Shown: positions 53,920 to 62,342, counted from the first letter of the stretch. The stretch is DNA of 64,000 bases from Bacillus ectoiniformans (GCF_016908875.1 NZ_JAFBES010000001.1:372001-436000), one strand, 5' to 3'. Numbers and translations: made by a program. The notes: generated by a model not told the origin, from the sequence alone.

Positions 53920-54435
53920 ATGAAATTCGGAGTTGTAATTTTCCCATCTAAAAAGCTTCAAGACTTAGTAAATTCTTATCGAAAACGTTATGATCCTCAT
54001 TATTCATTGATTCCGCCGCACTTGACTTTGAAAGGTCCTTTCGAAGCAGATGAGAATGATATGGATGCTTTAGCTGATAAATTAAAAGTGATTGCTAAGA
54101 AATATCAGCCATTTACGTATCAAGTCAGTAAAGTGAAATCATTTCAGCCTGTCTCAAATGTGGTGTATTTAAAGGTAGATCCGCATGAGACTTTGTCTGC
54201 TCTGAATGAAGAAATGCAATCAGATGAGTTCCCAAAAAACGATGAGGAGTTTGCATTTGTTCCTCATTTAACTGTTGCTCAAAGCCTTTCCAATGCGGAG
54301 CATCATGATGTCTATAACTCATTAAATATGCTTTCGATTGAAGAAGAGGAAAAAGTAGATCGTTTCCACCTGCTTTATCAATTGGAGAATGGCGCTTGGA
54401 CGGTTTATGAAACCATCTTATTAGGAAGAGAATAG
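53920..54435 (+). CDS. yjcG: YjcG-like 2H phosphoesterase (2'-5' RNA ligase superfamily)
   Basis: 171 residues with the two HxT/S motifs of 2H phosphoesterases: PPHLTLKGPF and VPHLTVAQSL. ATG 53920 follows GAGGAG and gives MKFGVVIFPSKKLQDLV, as in YjcG; the frame is open to 53872 without a site. It should cleave a cyclic phosphodiester; substrate unknown. The next gene starts 2 bases after its stop. Confidence 0.9.
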   Translation: MKFGVVIFPSKKLQDLVNSYRKRYDPHYSLIPPHLTLKGPFEADENDMDALADKLKVIAKKYQPFTYQVSKVKSFQPVSNVVYLKVDPHETLSALNEEMQSDEFPKNDEEFAFVPHLTVAQSLSNAEHHDVYNSLNMLSIEEEEKVDRFHLLYQLENGAWTVYETILLGRE

Positions 54436-54437
54436 AT

Positions 54438-54872
54438 ATGCCGCTAGAAGTGAAGATTGTACAGAACCAACAGGAATTAAACGATGCATTTACCGTACGA
54501 AAAAAGGTATTTGTTGAAGAGCAGCAAGTTCCACTAGAGCTTGAAATTGATGAGCATGAAGATTCCTCAGCCCATTTCACTCTTTATGATGGCGAAATGC
54601 CATGCGGAGCTGGACGCTTTCGAGAAGTGGAAGGTGTCGGAAAGGCGGAGCGCATCTGTATTCTTCCCGAGTATAGGGGCACCGGCGCTGGCCGTCAGAT
54701 GATGGAAGCGATCGAATCCTACGCTAAATCTCATTCGCTGCCAGCAGTTAAATTGAACGCTCAGACACAAGCGATTCCTTTTTATGAACGAATCGGCTAT
54801 GAAATCATATCAGACGAATTTTTAGATGCGGGGATCCCCCATAAAACAATGAAAAAACAATGGTCAAATTAA
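54438..54872 (+). CDS. yjcF: YjcF-like GNAT acetyltransferase
   Basis: 144 residues of the GNAT fold: FTVRKKVFVEEQQVPLELE at the start, acetyl-CoA loop ILPEYRGTGAGRQMM, and C-terminal LNAQTQAIPFYERIGYE. The fusion of features matches YjcF. It lies 2 bases after yjcG. Confidence 0.9.
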   Translation: MPLEVKIVQNQQELNDAFTVRKKVFVEEQQVPLELEIDEHEDSSAHFTLYDGEMPCGAGRFREVEGVGKAERICILPEYRGTGAGRQMMEAIESYAKSHSLPAVKLNAQTQAIPFYERIGYEIISDEFLDAGIPHKTMKKQWSN

Positions 54873-54874
54873 AC

Positions 54875-54930
54875 AAAGATGTTCCAAAGATCTCGTTATA
54901 AAAGAATGAGATCTTTTGGAACATCTTTTT
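54875..54930 (+). terminator. terminator after yjcF
   Basis: AAAGATGTTCCAAAGATCTC pairs with GAGATCTTTTGGAACATCTT (one bulge or G-U), followed by T-rich sequence. Confidence 0.88.
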
Positions 54931-54974
54931 CTTGTGATAAACTTAATTTATATATGATAAACGGAGCTGATTTC

Positions 54975-55649
54975 ATGAACATATCCCTTCATTCTGATAT
55001 ACTCAATCACCCTATTCCTTTATCCTTTGGGGTCATTTACTATGAGAATATAGTTGTCGCAGATTCTCCGCAAATGCTCAAAGGCCGGCTTCGATTGTTT
55101 CAAGAGTCGCTTTTCTTTGACTTGCAAGAAAAGCCGGTTACTGAATTCGAAGGAATTAAAGAATGGCGATCACTTTTTAAATCACTTGGCAAAGATCCTA
55201 ACCGGTATCGCCCAAGCGTTGAGTCGCTTTTTCGCCGAATTAAAAAGCAGCATTATATGGAAAGCCAGCATTCTGCGGTAGACCTTAACAACTTCTTCTC
55301 GCTGCAGTACCAGTCTCCTATCGGTCTTTACGATCAGAAATCTATTCAAGGAAATGTCTCGATTCGTTTAGGAGCTGATGCTGAGACCTACGAGGGCTTG
55401 AACGGCAGAATGAACGGACTGCACCACTTGCTTGTGACAGCAGACGAACTAGGACCTTTCGGAAGTCCATTTGTTGACTCGGTTCGAACAGCCGTTACAA
55501 CGAATACTACCCATGCCTTTCAGATGATTTATCTGCGTCCTGGCCTGCCAAAAGATGAACAGTCAAAGCTAACTGAATCTCTTATGAATATGTTTCTGCA
55601 AATTCACGGAGGCACTGGAACTTTTGAGATCTTAACCAATCAATACTAA
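54975..55649 (+). CDS. B3/B4 tRNA-binding-domain protein
   Basis: 224 residues of the B3/4 (PheT-like) domain family: WRSLFKSLGKDPNRYRPSVE and SRR-type SLFRRIKKQ, DLNNFFSLQYQSPIGLYD, and late ELGPFGSPFVDSVRTAV. ATG 54975 follows CGGAGC; the frame is open to 54879 but there it crosses the terminator. Relatives may edit or bind misacylated tRNA. Confidence 0.88.
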   Translation: MNISLHSDILNHPIPLSFGVIYYENIVVADSPQMLKGRLRLFQESLFFDLQEKPVTEFEGIKEWRSLFKSLGKDPNRYRPSVESLFRRIKKQHYMESQHSAVDLNNFFSLQYQSPIGLYDQKSIQGNVSIRLGADAETYEGLNGRMNGLHHLLVTADELGPFGSPFVDSVRTAVTTNTTHAFQMIYLRPGLPKDEQSKLTESLMNMFLQIHGGTGTFEILTNQY

Positions 55650-55665
55650 ACTTTTCAAAAAAAAA

Positions 55666-55713
55666 AAATAAATAGGCGCATTCTCCTTCACATCGAGAAT
55701 ACGCCTATTTATT
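55666..55713 (-). terminator. terminator between 54975 and 55749 genes
   Basis: AATAAATAGGCG-ATTCTC arms pair with GAGAAT-CGCCTATTTATT; on the minus strand a long T run follows. It can serve both converging genes. Confidence 0.85.
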
Positions 55714-55748
55714 CATCCTTTACTGCTTTCAAATGAAAAGCCTCCTAC

Positions 55749-56015
55749 TTAAACAATTTCATTGAATTGAATGCCTTTGCCGCTAATTTTGGCTAAATGT
55801 ACTTGAAATGCATCATGTTCTCTTTGGCGGGAATTTTCTGACCGGGAAGGATTTTCTCCTTGCACGGAGGAGTCGAAATTATCATCTAACACTTTTTTGA
55901 ATGAGACTCTTTCCACCGCATCAACAGATGAATAGCTTTCAGAACTTTCATTATCTACCCGTTCGCGGTACTGTCTGTATTGAAAGTGAGGAATCGGCAA
56001 TATGTAGCCCATCAT
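55749..56015 (-). CDS. conserved hypothetical protein
   Basis: About 88 residues, ATG 56015 or 56012 after AAAGGGCGG (GTG 56021 lies inside that site). Begins MMGYILPIPHFQYRQYRERV, then a polar, Ser- and Asp-rich middle and a C-terminal HLAKISGKGIQFNEIV. It stands among sporulation genes; function unknown. Confidence 0.65.
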   Translation of the reverse strand: MMGYILPIPHFQYRQYRERVDNESSESYSSVDAVERVSFKKVLDDNFDSSVQGENPSRSENSRQREHDAFQVHLAKISGKGIQFNEIV

Positions 56016-56092
56016 TTCCACCGCCCTTTCTGCTCATAAGATTGGTTACTTATATATATCCGTTTTTCCTTAAACTAAAACCATTTACCAGA

Positions 56093-56123
56093 AAAAAACT
56101 TGCCATTTTAGCAAGTTTTTTCT
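56093..56123 (-). terminator. terminator after spoVIF
   Basis: AAAAAACTTGC and GCAAGTTTTTT pair around a short loop. Confidence 0.8.
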
Positions 56124-56129
56124 TCATGC

Positions 56130-56384
56130 TTATTTCTTGTTTAACATATTCGTAATGGTTTGCACATCAAGCTTCTTCCCGTCTTTCACAATTGACTGGA
56201 CGATTTGATCTTCCATTTGTTTAGGCACGGACTTATTAGCAAGACGTGACACTTTCTTAATTACGCCTCGTACCGTTTGTTCATCCTGGAAATTCGCATG
56301 CTGCAGGGAGTTCGCTAGTTCGAGCACATCTTTCATATTTACGCCCGTTTTCTTTTCAATGTTTTTAAAGAATCCATTATCCAC
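56130..56384 (-). CDS. spoVIF: stage VI sporulation protein F (SpoVIF/YjcC)
   Basis: 84 residues: FFKNIEKKTGVNMKDVLELA, QDEQTVRGVIKKVSRLANKS and VPKQMEDQIVQSI, closely like B. subtilis SpoVIF, which is needed for late coat maturation and spore resistance. Position near cotO, cotY/Z, yjcA and yjcF matches the B. subtilis order. Confidence 0.93.
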   Translation of the reverse strand: MDNGFFKNIEKKTGVNMKDVLELANSLQHANFQDEQTVRGVIKKVSRLANKSVPKQMEDQIVQSIVKDGKKLDVQTITNMLNKK

Positions 56385-56535
56385 ATGAATCAGCCTCCTT
56401 TGCTCTCACTGTATCCTATGCAGAGAATAGAAAAGGGTTCGCTTAAAAATGAGCGTTTTCTCAATCCCATTTGGAAATGCAGGGGTCGCCAACTAAAAAT
56501 CCCGTTATAGCCTTTACCACTTTGAATTAAAAAAC

Positions 56536-56562
56536 CCCAGCAGAATCATCTCTGCTGGAATC
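56536..56562 (-). terminator. terminator after yjcZ-like gene
   Basis: CCAGCAGA and TCTGCTGG pair around a 6-base loop, followed on the minus strand by six T. Confidence 0.85.
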
Positions 56563-56569
56563 TTTTTTC

Positions 56570-56674
56570 TTAGTAGTAGAAGCTGGCACCTACGATGATA
56601 AGCAAAATGAAAAGTACCACGATTAGCACGAAAGTAGAACCTCCGCCGTAACCGCCACAGTATCCGTAACCCAT
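56570..56674 (-). CDS. yjcZ: YjcZ-family small sporulation protein
   Basis: 34 residues: Gly/Tyr-rich [15 protein letters not shown] then a hydrophobic helix ending GASFYY, the YjcZ family form. ATG 56674 follows GAGGTG; the longer frame to 56761 has no support. Such proteins are found in spore membranes or coats. Confidence 0.9.
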   Translation of the reverse strand: MGYGYCGGYGGGSTFVLIVVLFILLIIVGASFYY

Positions 56675-56779
56675 TGATATCACCTCGCTTTTTCTTAACT
56701 CACTGTTAATATATGAGCGTTTCAACAATTGGTTTGGGCGCAAAGAAAAAAAGGAGAGCAATCCGCCTCCTCTTCTGTC

Positions 56780-57136
56780 TCATCCTTTAGGTTTAAAAAA
56801 CAGCGCCCCGACAAATCCAAAGATGATCGCTGCGGAAATACCTGAGCTAGTCACTTCAAACATGCCGGTCAAAACGCCGACTAAACCATGTTGATATGAT
56901 TCATTCATCGCTCCGGCTACCAGAGCGTTTCCGAAGCTGGTAATCGGAATGGTGGCCCCAGCCCCAGCAAAATCTATTAATGGCTCATATAAATCAAAAC
57001 CAGCTAATATCGCTCCGGCTACTACCATATAACTAAGGGTATGACCTGGAGTCAGCTTGCCAACGTCCATCATCAGCTGGCCAATCACACAAATGATTCC
57101 GCCAATGAAAAACGCCCAAAAAAACATTCCCAGCAT
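56780..57136 (-). CDS. spoVAE: stage V sporulation protein AE (SpoVAEb-like)
   Basis: 118 residues, about four helices, with FIGGIICVIGQLMMD, GAILAGFDLYEPLIDFAGAG and the conserved PITSFGNALVAGAM. SpoVA proteins form the inner-membrane channel for dipicolinic acid. It follows spoVAC by 15 bases; no spoVAD lies between them. Confidence 0.93.
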   Translation of the reverse strand: MLGMFFWAFFIGGIICVIGQLMMDVGKLTPGHTLSYMVVAGAILAGFDLYEPLIDFAGAGATIPITSFGNALVAGAMNESYQHGLVGVLTGMFEVTSSGISAAIIFGFVGALFFKPKG

Positions 57137-57151
57137 GAGTAAGCAACTCCT

Positions 57152-57613
57152 TTAATAGAGGATAATGATCGTTTTAATTGTGGCTACTATAAATGCCGCA
57201 AACACACCGAATAAAATAACGGAGCCTGCCAGCTTAAACATATTGCCCCCGACGCCTAAAACAAACCCTTCCGACCGGTGTTCAATGGCCGCAGAGATCA
57301 CTGCATTCCCGAACCCTGTTACCGGAACGGCGCTGCCCGCTCCCGCGTATTGCCCTATATGATCATACACGCCGAATCCCGTCAGCAGCATAGCTATAAA
57401 AACCATGGTGGCTACTGTGGGGTTCCCCGCCGTTTGTTCGGTGAAGTTAAAGAAATAGATATAGAAATAAGAGATCGCTTGACCTACCGTGCAAATAATT
57501 CCTCCGACGAAAAACGCGCGCGTACAATTTTTCAGAAGCGGCCGTTTAATCTCATGCTTTTGATTCAGCTTGTCATATTGCTGCTGGGCCGGTGTTTTCT
57601 TTTCATTACCCAT
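57152..57613 (-). CDS. spoVAC: stage V sporulation protein AC (SpoVAC)
   Basis: 153 residues: cytosolic N-terminus, about four helices, AFFVGGIICTVGQAISYFY, GFGVYDHIGQYAGAGSAVPV and TGFGNAVISAAIEHRSEG, the SpoVAC signature. SpoVAC is a mechanosensitive dipicolinate channel part. Operon with a YhcN/YlaJ lipoprotein gene before it and spoVAE after it. Confidence 0.94.
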   Translation of the reverse strand: MGNEKKTPAQQQYDKLNQKHEIKRPLLKNCTRAFFVGGIICTVGQAISYFYIYFFNFTEQTAGNPTVATMVFIAMLLTGFGVYDHIGQYAGAGSAVPVTGFGNAVISAAIEHRSEGFVLGVGGNMFKLAGSVILFGVFAAFIVATIKTIIILY

Positions 57614-57624
57614 GCTTATACCTC

Positions 57625-58077
57625 CTATGTTCTCTCTTTTTTCAGCTTCAAGATGTCTTCAAAGCGTTTTTTTGCTTCCTTTTTGGTAATATGCTTCGCA
57701 TCAAGATCTTCTTGAAGCCGGATCGCTTCTAAAAAAATTTTATAATCACTCGAAACGACAAAGTGCTGGCCATGATATTGTTTATCCAAACGCTCAGTCA
57801 AATTTTTTTCGATCTGCTTCATCCGAAAACGGTGCAAGTGTTTCACTTTATAAGCGACCAAAACATCACCGTTCGCTTTAATGACAGCCACATCGTATAT
57901 ATCATCAATCTTTGCCACTTCTTTTTTAACTTCCTCCGCATCTGCTCCTTTGTAGGAGAGCTTCAGCGGCTCAGGATCTGTTTTTTTCATCAGGGCGTAC
58001 CTGCTTGTCCCATGCTCCTCTTGAGGCATACATCCAGCAAGTGCCACCGCCATAATTAAGCAAATGAGAGCCTTCAT
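57625..58077 (-). CDS. YhcN/YlaJ-family sporulation lipoprotein
   Basis: 150 residues with lipobox ALAGC (Cys16) and the YhcN/YlaJ domain: VAKIDDIYDVAVIKANGDVL and VAYKV. Basic C-terminal helix. Found in spore inner membranes and often beside spoVA genes in accessory spoVA operons, as here. Confidence 0.88.
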   Translation of the reverse strand: MKALICLIMAVALAGCMPQEEHGTSRYALMKKTDPEPLKLSYKGADAEEVKKEVAKIDDIYDVAVIKANGDVLVAYKVKHLHRFRMKQIEKNLTERLDKQYHGQHFVVSSDYKIFLEAIRLQEDLDAKHITKKEAKKRFEDILKLKKERT

Positions 58078-58149
58078 CTATTCCACTCCATTCTTCCATG
58101 CATTTACTATGTAGTTTTTTCCGAAATTCTAATTTTATTTACACAAAAC

Positions 58150-58180
58150 AAAAAACTGCCTTTTTCTTAGGCAGTTTTTG
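58150..58180 (-). terminator. terminator after the small Lys-rich gene
   Basis: AAAAACTGCC and GGCAGTTTTT pair around a 9-base loop, followed on the minus strand by TGTTTTGTG. Confidence 0.75.
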
Positions 58181-58297
58181 TTAATATGAGGATTTTTTCT
58201 TCTTTTTTGAAGAGCAGCCGCACCCTTTTTTCTTTTTCTTCTCAGGCTGTGTTTTGCCAGTCTGAGGATTGTCTGATTTGCCCGATGGTTTATACAT
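58181..58297 (-). CDS. small Lys-rich protein with GCGC motif
   Basis: 38 residues: MYKPSGKSDNPQTGKTQPEK then a Lys tract, KKGCGCSSKKKKKSSY. ATG 58297 follows AAGGATG at 8 bases. It lies among spore genes and could be a coat or core-binding peptide; too short for most callers. Function inferred only from place. Confidence 0.55.
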   Translation of the reverse strand: MYKPSGKSDNPQTGKTQPEKKKKKGCGCSSKKKKKSSY

Positions 58298-58358
58298 TCG
58301 CTGTTCACATCCTTTTTAGGGCTACTTCATTTTATGCAGCAAGTTGTTTCTTTGTTAT

Positions 58359-58718
58359 TTATTCATCATTTAACAAACGCTGCACGATCAATTCAATGAA
58401 TGAGGCTGCCCCTGCGACGGCCAGGATCAATAATATGATACCGCCAACCCATTGAAACGCCACATACAATATACAGCAGATGGCCGATGCCCAAACACCT
58501 GTACACCAATAACAGCTGAGCAGCTGACCGATAAAACCTTTGATTCCATTTTCTTTAGGAACAACCCATATCTCCACTTCTCCAGTTTCGGACACTTCTT
58601 TCAACTCTGTAAAGAAAGGACGCCTAAATGGTTCAGTAATTCGATCAAAGACTAAGAGCCGTGTCAAACGAAAGGCAGCGAGGAATAGAATGAATAAGTC
58701 AATCATTGTTACATTCAT
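58359..58718 (-). CDS. yjcA: DUF1360 sporulation membrane protein (YjcA-like)
   Basis: 119 residues: helix at about 5-20, FRLTRLLVFDRITEPFRRPF, then LLSCYWCTGVWASAICCI and a second membrane helix. This is the DUF1360 family, with the CxWCxGxW motif; YjcA occupies the same neighbourhood in B. subtilis. Confidence 0.9.
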   Translation of the reverse strand: MNVTMIDLFILFLAAFRLTRLLVFDRITEPFRRPFFTELKEVSETGEVEIWVVPKENGIKGFIGQLLSCYWCTGVWASAICCILYVAFQWVGGIILLILAVAGAASFIELIVQRLLNDE

Positions 58719-58778
58719 AAGACACCTGTTTCTTTAAATTTTTTTTAAAAATGGGCGAAATATCAGACAAATGTCCAG

Positions 58779-58806
58779 ACATCTCTACGCATTAGTCCAT
58801 ATGTTA
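58779..58806 (+). promoter_or_regulatory. SigK-type promoter of the coat gene
   Basis: ACA (58779) and CATATGTTA (58798) are 16 bases apart, a full match to the late mother-cell sigma-K pattern AC-N16/17-CATANNNTA, 40 bases before the cotY/Z start. Confidence 0.7.
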
Positions 58807-58845
58807 GTACAGTAAGGGAAATAAATATTAGAGAGGAGCTTTTAA

Positions 58846-59367
58846 ATGAGCTGTAGAAGTCACCATGATGATCACCACGATAAGCATTATCATTCAAACT
58901 GTGTATGTGAGGTGCTGCGGGCAATTAAAGACCTTCAGGATGCCACAACTGACGACTGCTTTGAGTGCAAGGACTGCCTGACCGAGCCGCTAGGTGATTT
59001 AGCTGGCACACGCCGCCGCAATGCAGATACTCGCGTATTCACTTTATCTACAAAAGATGGAAAGCCGTACTTCGCTTTCTTTGGTCCAATTGAGGGTACG
59101 AACTCAAAATACTGCGAAGACGTTTGCGTATCCATCTTCTTCCGAGTAGAAGAAGTATATGACAACTGCTGCGCCCGCCTTCGCGTACTTGTGCCGCTTG
59201 ATGAAAATGATAACCCAGTAAACATCACAGACGACTGCTGCATTGATTTAGGCAAAGTCTGCCGTGTAAGAAATTTCGGCCGCACTCACAGCTGTATTAC
59301 AGTTGACTTGAATTGCTTCTGTGCTGTTCAATGCATCAAAGATGTAGACTTAGATATTTGTGACTAA
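58846..59367 (+). CDS. CotY/CotZ-family spore coat/crust protein
   Basis: 173 residues, Cys-rich (about 18), with a His-rich start (HHDDHHDKHYHSNC) and CVCEVLRAIKDLQDA, the CotY/CotZ/ExsY signature, FTLSTKDGKPYFAFFGPIEG, and VDLNCFCAVQCIKD at the end. These proteins self-assemble into disulfide-linked hexagonal sheets of the spore crust or exosporium. A sigma-K-type promoter lies upstream. CotY and CotZ cannot be told apart here. Confidence 0.93.
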   Translation: MSCRSHHDDHHDKHYHSNCVCEVLRAIKDLQDATTDDCFECKDCLTEPLGDLAGTRRRNADTRVFTLSTKDGKPYFAFFGPIEGTNSKYCEDVCVSIFFRVEEVYDNCCARLRVLVPLDENDNPVNITDDCCIDLGKVCRVRNFGRTHSCITVDLNCFCAVQCIKDVDLDICD

Positions 59368-59372
59368 TTCCA

Positions 59373-59406
59373 AAAAACAGGGAGTGGATGACCGCTCCCT
59401 GTTTTT
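59373..59406. terminator. bidirectional terminator between coat genes
   Basis: A perfect 12-base stem, AAAAACAGGGAG with CTCCCTGTTTTT, overlaps the end of the convergent cotO gene. Confidence 0.9.
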
Positions 59407-59977
59407 AAATTGGACCAATAAGCCTGATATTCTTTAACTCCTGACGTTTGATGGTCATCTGTTCATCTTTAAATGTTTTTATGTGGATTTCTTGCTCAGT
59501 CAACTTCCGGAGAATCCCCTTGTGTGAAGTCCCCTCACAAACAAACTCACAAGGAAACGGAATGAATTGCCTGTTTATATGCTGAAGTTTTTCCTCTAGA
59601 TCCATCTCTTGAAAGGACTTTACGGGTTTAACCTCCATCCAGGATGGACGCTTGCTGACTGGTTCAGCCGGCTTCTCATCGGCTTGAGTCAAAATCGGCT
59701 CTAACTCCTTTAACGGCTGCTTGACAGCTGTCTTTTCTTCATCTACATTCCACTTCTCTACCCATCTGTTCTCAATCTTTTTTTTCTTCTTCTCGGCTTC
59801 CTCGTTTTTTAGTGTTTCTGGCTTTCTCTTTTCTTCCTGCTTTTCTGCAGGCTTTTCCTCCTGCTTAACTGCCGCTTGTTTCACATGGTATGTCGTCTGC
59901 ATATTAGCTTCTTCTTGTTTAAAGACAGGCTGATGAATATACATTAGCGGTTCACGTTTTTCTTTTTTCTTCATCAT
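59405..59977 (-). CDS. cotO: spore coat protein CotO
   Basis: About 190 residues. ATG 59977 follows AAAGGAG; the longer frame to 60037 has no site. Start KREPLMYIHQPVFKQEEANM, a Lys/Glu-rich middle, and the ordered CotO C-terminus (FQEMDLEEKLQHINRQFIP, PCEFVCEGTSHKGILRKL). CotO controls coat morphogenesis, near cotY/Z and fabI as in B. subtilis. Confidence 0.85.
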   Translation of the reverse strand: MMKKKEKREPLMYIHQPVFKQEEANMQTTYHVKQAAVKQEEKPAEKQEEKRKPETLKNEEAEKKKKKIENRWVEKWNVDEEKTAVKQPLKELEPILTQADEKPAEPVSKRPSWMEVKPVKSFQEMDLEEKLQHINRQFIPFPCEFVCEGTSHKGILRKLTEQEIHIKTFKDEQMTIKRQELKNIRLIGPI

Positions 59978-60067
59978 AAGCACTCCTTTGCCAGGCTCTT
60001 CTATACATATGTATGACCCCAGTGAAAGATTTATCAATCAAAAATCAATTAACAATTCTTTCAACAA

Positions 60068-60097
60068 AAAAAATCGCTCGTCGATGAGCGATTTTTT
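60068..60097. terminator. terminator after fabI
   Basis: AAAAAATCGCTC and GAGCGATTTTTT pair perfectly around a 6-base loop. Confidence 0.9.
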
Positions 60098-60111
60098 ATA
60101 CCTTACATTCA

Positions 60112-60888
60112 TTAGCGAGCGATAATATGGAAGCCTGAATCTACATGAAGATTTTCCCCAGTGATTCCGCGAGCCATATCACTGAATAAGAACACAGCTG
60201 TGTCTCCCACTTCTTCTTGAGATGTCGTACGGCGAAGCGGAGATCTTTCTTCGATTTCTGTTAAGATCGAGTTGAAATCACTGATTCCTTTTGCTGCAAG
60301 TGTACGGATTGGACCAGCAGAAATAGAGTTCACGCGAATACCGTCTTTGCCAAGGTCAGCTGCTAAGTAGCGAACACTTGCATCTAGAGAAGCTTTTGCC
60401 ACTCCCATCACATTATAGTTCTGCACAACGCGCTCTCCGCCAAGATAAGTCAGCGTGACAATGCTTCCACCTTCTGTCATAAGCGGTTTCGCATATTTCG
60501 CGACAGCTGTTAAAGAATAAGAGCTAATATTGTGAGCAAGCATAAAACCTTCACGAGAGGTATCAACGAAATCACCGTCTAAATCCTCTTTGTTGGCGAA
60601 TGCGATACAATGAGCCAGACCATGAATCGTTCCTGCCGCTTCTTTAATTTGTGCGAAACATTTTTCAATGTCTTCATCCACTGTCACATCACAAGGGAAA
60701 ACCAGTGACTCATTGCCTTCTAATGTTTCTGCGAGATCGCGAACATTTTTTTCTAAACGCTCTCCTGCATATGTAAATACTAAACGGGCGCCCGCTTCAT
60801 GCAATGAACGCGCAATTCCCCATGCAATACTTCTTTTATTAGCCACACCCATGACTACAAATGTTTTACCAGCTAACGAAAAATTCAT
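60112..60888 (-). CDS. fabI: enoyl-[acyl-carrier-protein] reductase FabI (NADH)
   Basis: 258 residues of the short-chain dehydrogenase fold: GVANKRSIAWGIARSLHEAG at the nucleotide site, active YNVMGVAKASLDA (Tyr-x6-Lys), SAGPIRTLAAKGI. It reduces enoyl-ACP in the last step of fatty-acid elongation. A FapR-type operator lies 28 bases upstream, so it should respond to malonyl-CoA. Confidence 0.97.
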   Translation of the reverse strand: MNFSLAGKTFVVMGVANKRSIAWGIARSLHEAGARLVFTYAGERLEKNVRDLAETLEGNESLVFPCDVTVDEDIEKCFAQIKEAAGTIHGLAHCIAFANKEDLDGDFVDTSREGFMLAHNISSYSLTAVAKYAKPLMTEGGSIVTLTYLGGERVVQNYNVMGVAKASLDASVRYLAADLGKDGIRVNSISAGPIRTLAAKGISDFNSILTEIEERSPLRRTTSQEEVGDTAVFLFSDMARGITGENLHVDSGFHIIAR

Positions 60889-60915
60889 TCCCGTTCCTCC
60901 CGTTATTACAAGTTA

Positions 60916-60932
60916 TTAGTACCTAGTATTAA
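60916..60932. promoter_or_regulatory. FapR-type operator upstream of fabI
   Basis: TTAGTACCTAGTATTAA matches the FapR pattern TTAGTACCTNGTACTAA with one mismatch. Location before fabI agrees with the known FapR regulon of Bacillus. Confidence 0.88.
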
Positions 60933-61156
60933 TAGTAACAGGAAACTCCTGTTTTGAAAAGATGTTATTGTTTGATTAATAAAAATGACAGCTGCCAAAA
61001 CGCGCAAGACCGTCCCTTTTTACTTGTAGTTTCAGCAAATTGGGATAGTATAATAAACAATAACTTCGTATCGATTATATACCATTTCGATAAACGGACT
61101 TTTAGTTCCTTTAAAATGAATGAAACAAATTCCGACATACAAAGGGAGTGCATCAC

Positions 61157-61891
61157 ATGAACATAGATGTAATCGGAGATATCCATGGCTGCTTAGAAGA
61201 ATTTAAACAGCTTACTAAAAAACTCGGCTATAACTGGGACAGCGGCCTCCCTCTTCATTCTGGCGACCGTCTGCTCGGGTTTGTCGGTGACTTAACTGAC
61301 AGGGGACCCGCTTCTGTAAAAGTGATAGAAGTTGTGCATGACCTTTGGGAAAGGCAGCTTGCCTATTATGCTCCCGGCAATCATTGCAACAAGCTATATC
61401 GCTGGTTTTTAGGCAATAAAGTTCAGGTAAGTCACGGCTTGGAGACGACTGTAGCTGAACTTGAAGAGCTGTCTAACCGGGATTTCAATCGGGTGAAAAA
61501 GAAGTTTATGACACTTTATGAGCAGTCCCCCCTTTACCACGTTTTAGATGAAGGACATTTAATCATTTCCCATGCAGGCATTAGGGAGAAGGATATTGGC
61601 ACATACACTTCGAAGGTTAAAACATTTGTATTATATGGAGACATTACAGGGGAAAAGCATCCCGACGGCAGTCCGGTCCGCAGAGATTGGGCCAAGCATT
61701 ATAAAGGCGAACCGTGGATTATATATGGACATACGCCAGTTAAAGACGTCCGCATCATCCACCACACAGCGAATATAGATACAGGAGCAGTATTCGGAGG
61801 GCAACTGACTGCATACCGCTATCCGGAACACGAAATTGTATCTGTTGATTCTTCGATGCCTTATGTAGCGGAGAAATTTAGAGCCATCTAG
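61157..61891 (+). CDS. prpE: PrpE-type bis(5'-nucleosyl)-tetraphosphatase (metallophosphatase)
   Basis: 244 residues with calcineurin-type motifs [38 protein letters not shown] and [11 protein letters not shown] 61157 follows AAAGGGAG (the GTG at 61148 lies in that site). PrpE cleaves Ap4A-like nucleotides and is involved in spore germination in B. subtilis. Confidence 0.93.
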   Translation: MNIDVIGDIHGCLEEFKQLTKKLGYNWDSGLPLHSGDRLLGFVGDLTDRGPASVKVIEVVHDLWERQLAYYAPGNHCNKLYRWFLGNKVQVSHGLETTVAELEELSNRDFNRVKKKFMTLYEQSPLYHVLDEGHLIISHAGIREKDIGTYTSKVKTFVLYGDITGEKHPDGSPVRRDWAKHYKGEPWIIYGHTPVKDVRIIHHTANIDTGAVFGGQLTAYRYPEHEIVSVDSSMPYVAEKFRAI

Positions 61892-61961
61892 CTTGTGGGC
61901 AAGCTAAAGCACCTGGCTCTATATTAGGTGGCGGCTGAAAAAATTGAATTTTTAAAGAAAG

Positions 61962-61997
61962 CCCAGAATGACTCCAATGAAATGGAGTCATTCTGGG
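61962..61997 (+). terminator. terminator after prpE
   Basis: A perfect 15-base stem CCCAGAATGACTCCA with TGGAGTCATTCTGGG and 6-base loop, followed by TTTTTTAG. Confidence 0.92.
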
Positions 61998-62185
61998 TTT
62001 TTTAGTTATGTGTTTTACACGTATAGAGCTGTTTTGCGCTAATTGAAGCATAATGCTAAAGAAAATCAAGTCTTCCTCTTAAAAAATGAGCCGATAATTG
62101 ATCACATTAGAACAGATAGGAAAAAACAGTCTCATTTCGCCAAATTTGCTTTATGTTTTATTGTGCGATTCTCACCTATAGAGCT

Positions 62186-62262
62186 GTCTATCGGCGGTTT
62201 CTAAGGTTCTAACAGCGGCTTTCTTCATTCTAACGGCGGCTTCTGCAATTCTATCGGCGATT
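62186..62262. repeat. 21-bp-period intergenic repeat, four units
   Basis: Units of the type TTCTATCGGCGGTTT start at 62186, 62207, 62228 and 62249, an exact 21-base period, with AACAGCGG and AACGGCGG variants. The same family is present at 24734-24792. Confidence 0.85.
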
Positions 62263-62342
62263 CATCATCAGCCTAGCATTACAGAAAACCGTTGGCGATT
62301 CACTATCACGCCATCTGGTTTTTATTTAACAGTAGAATAAAA

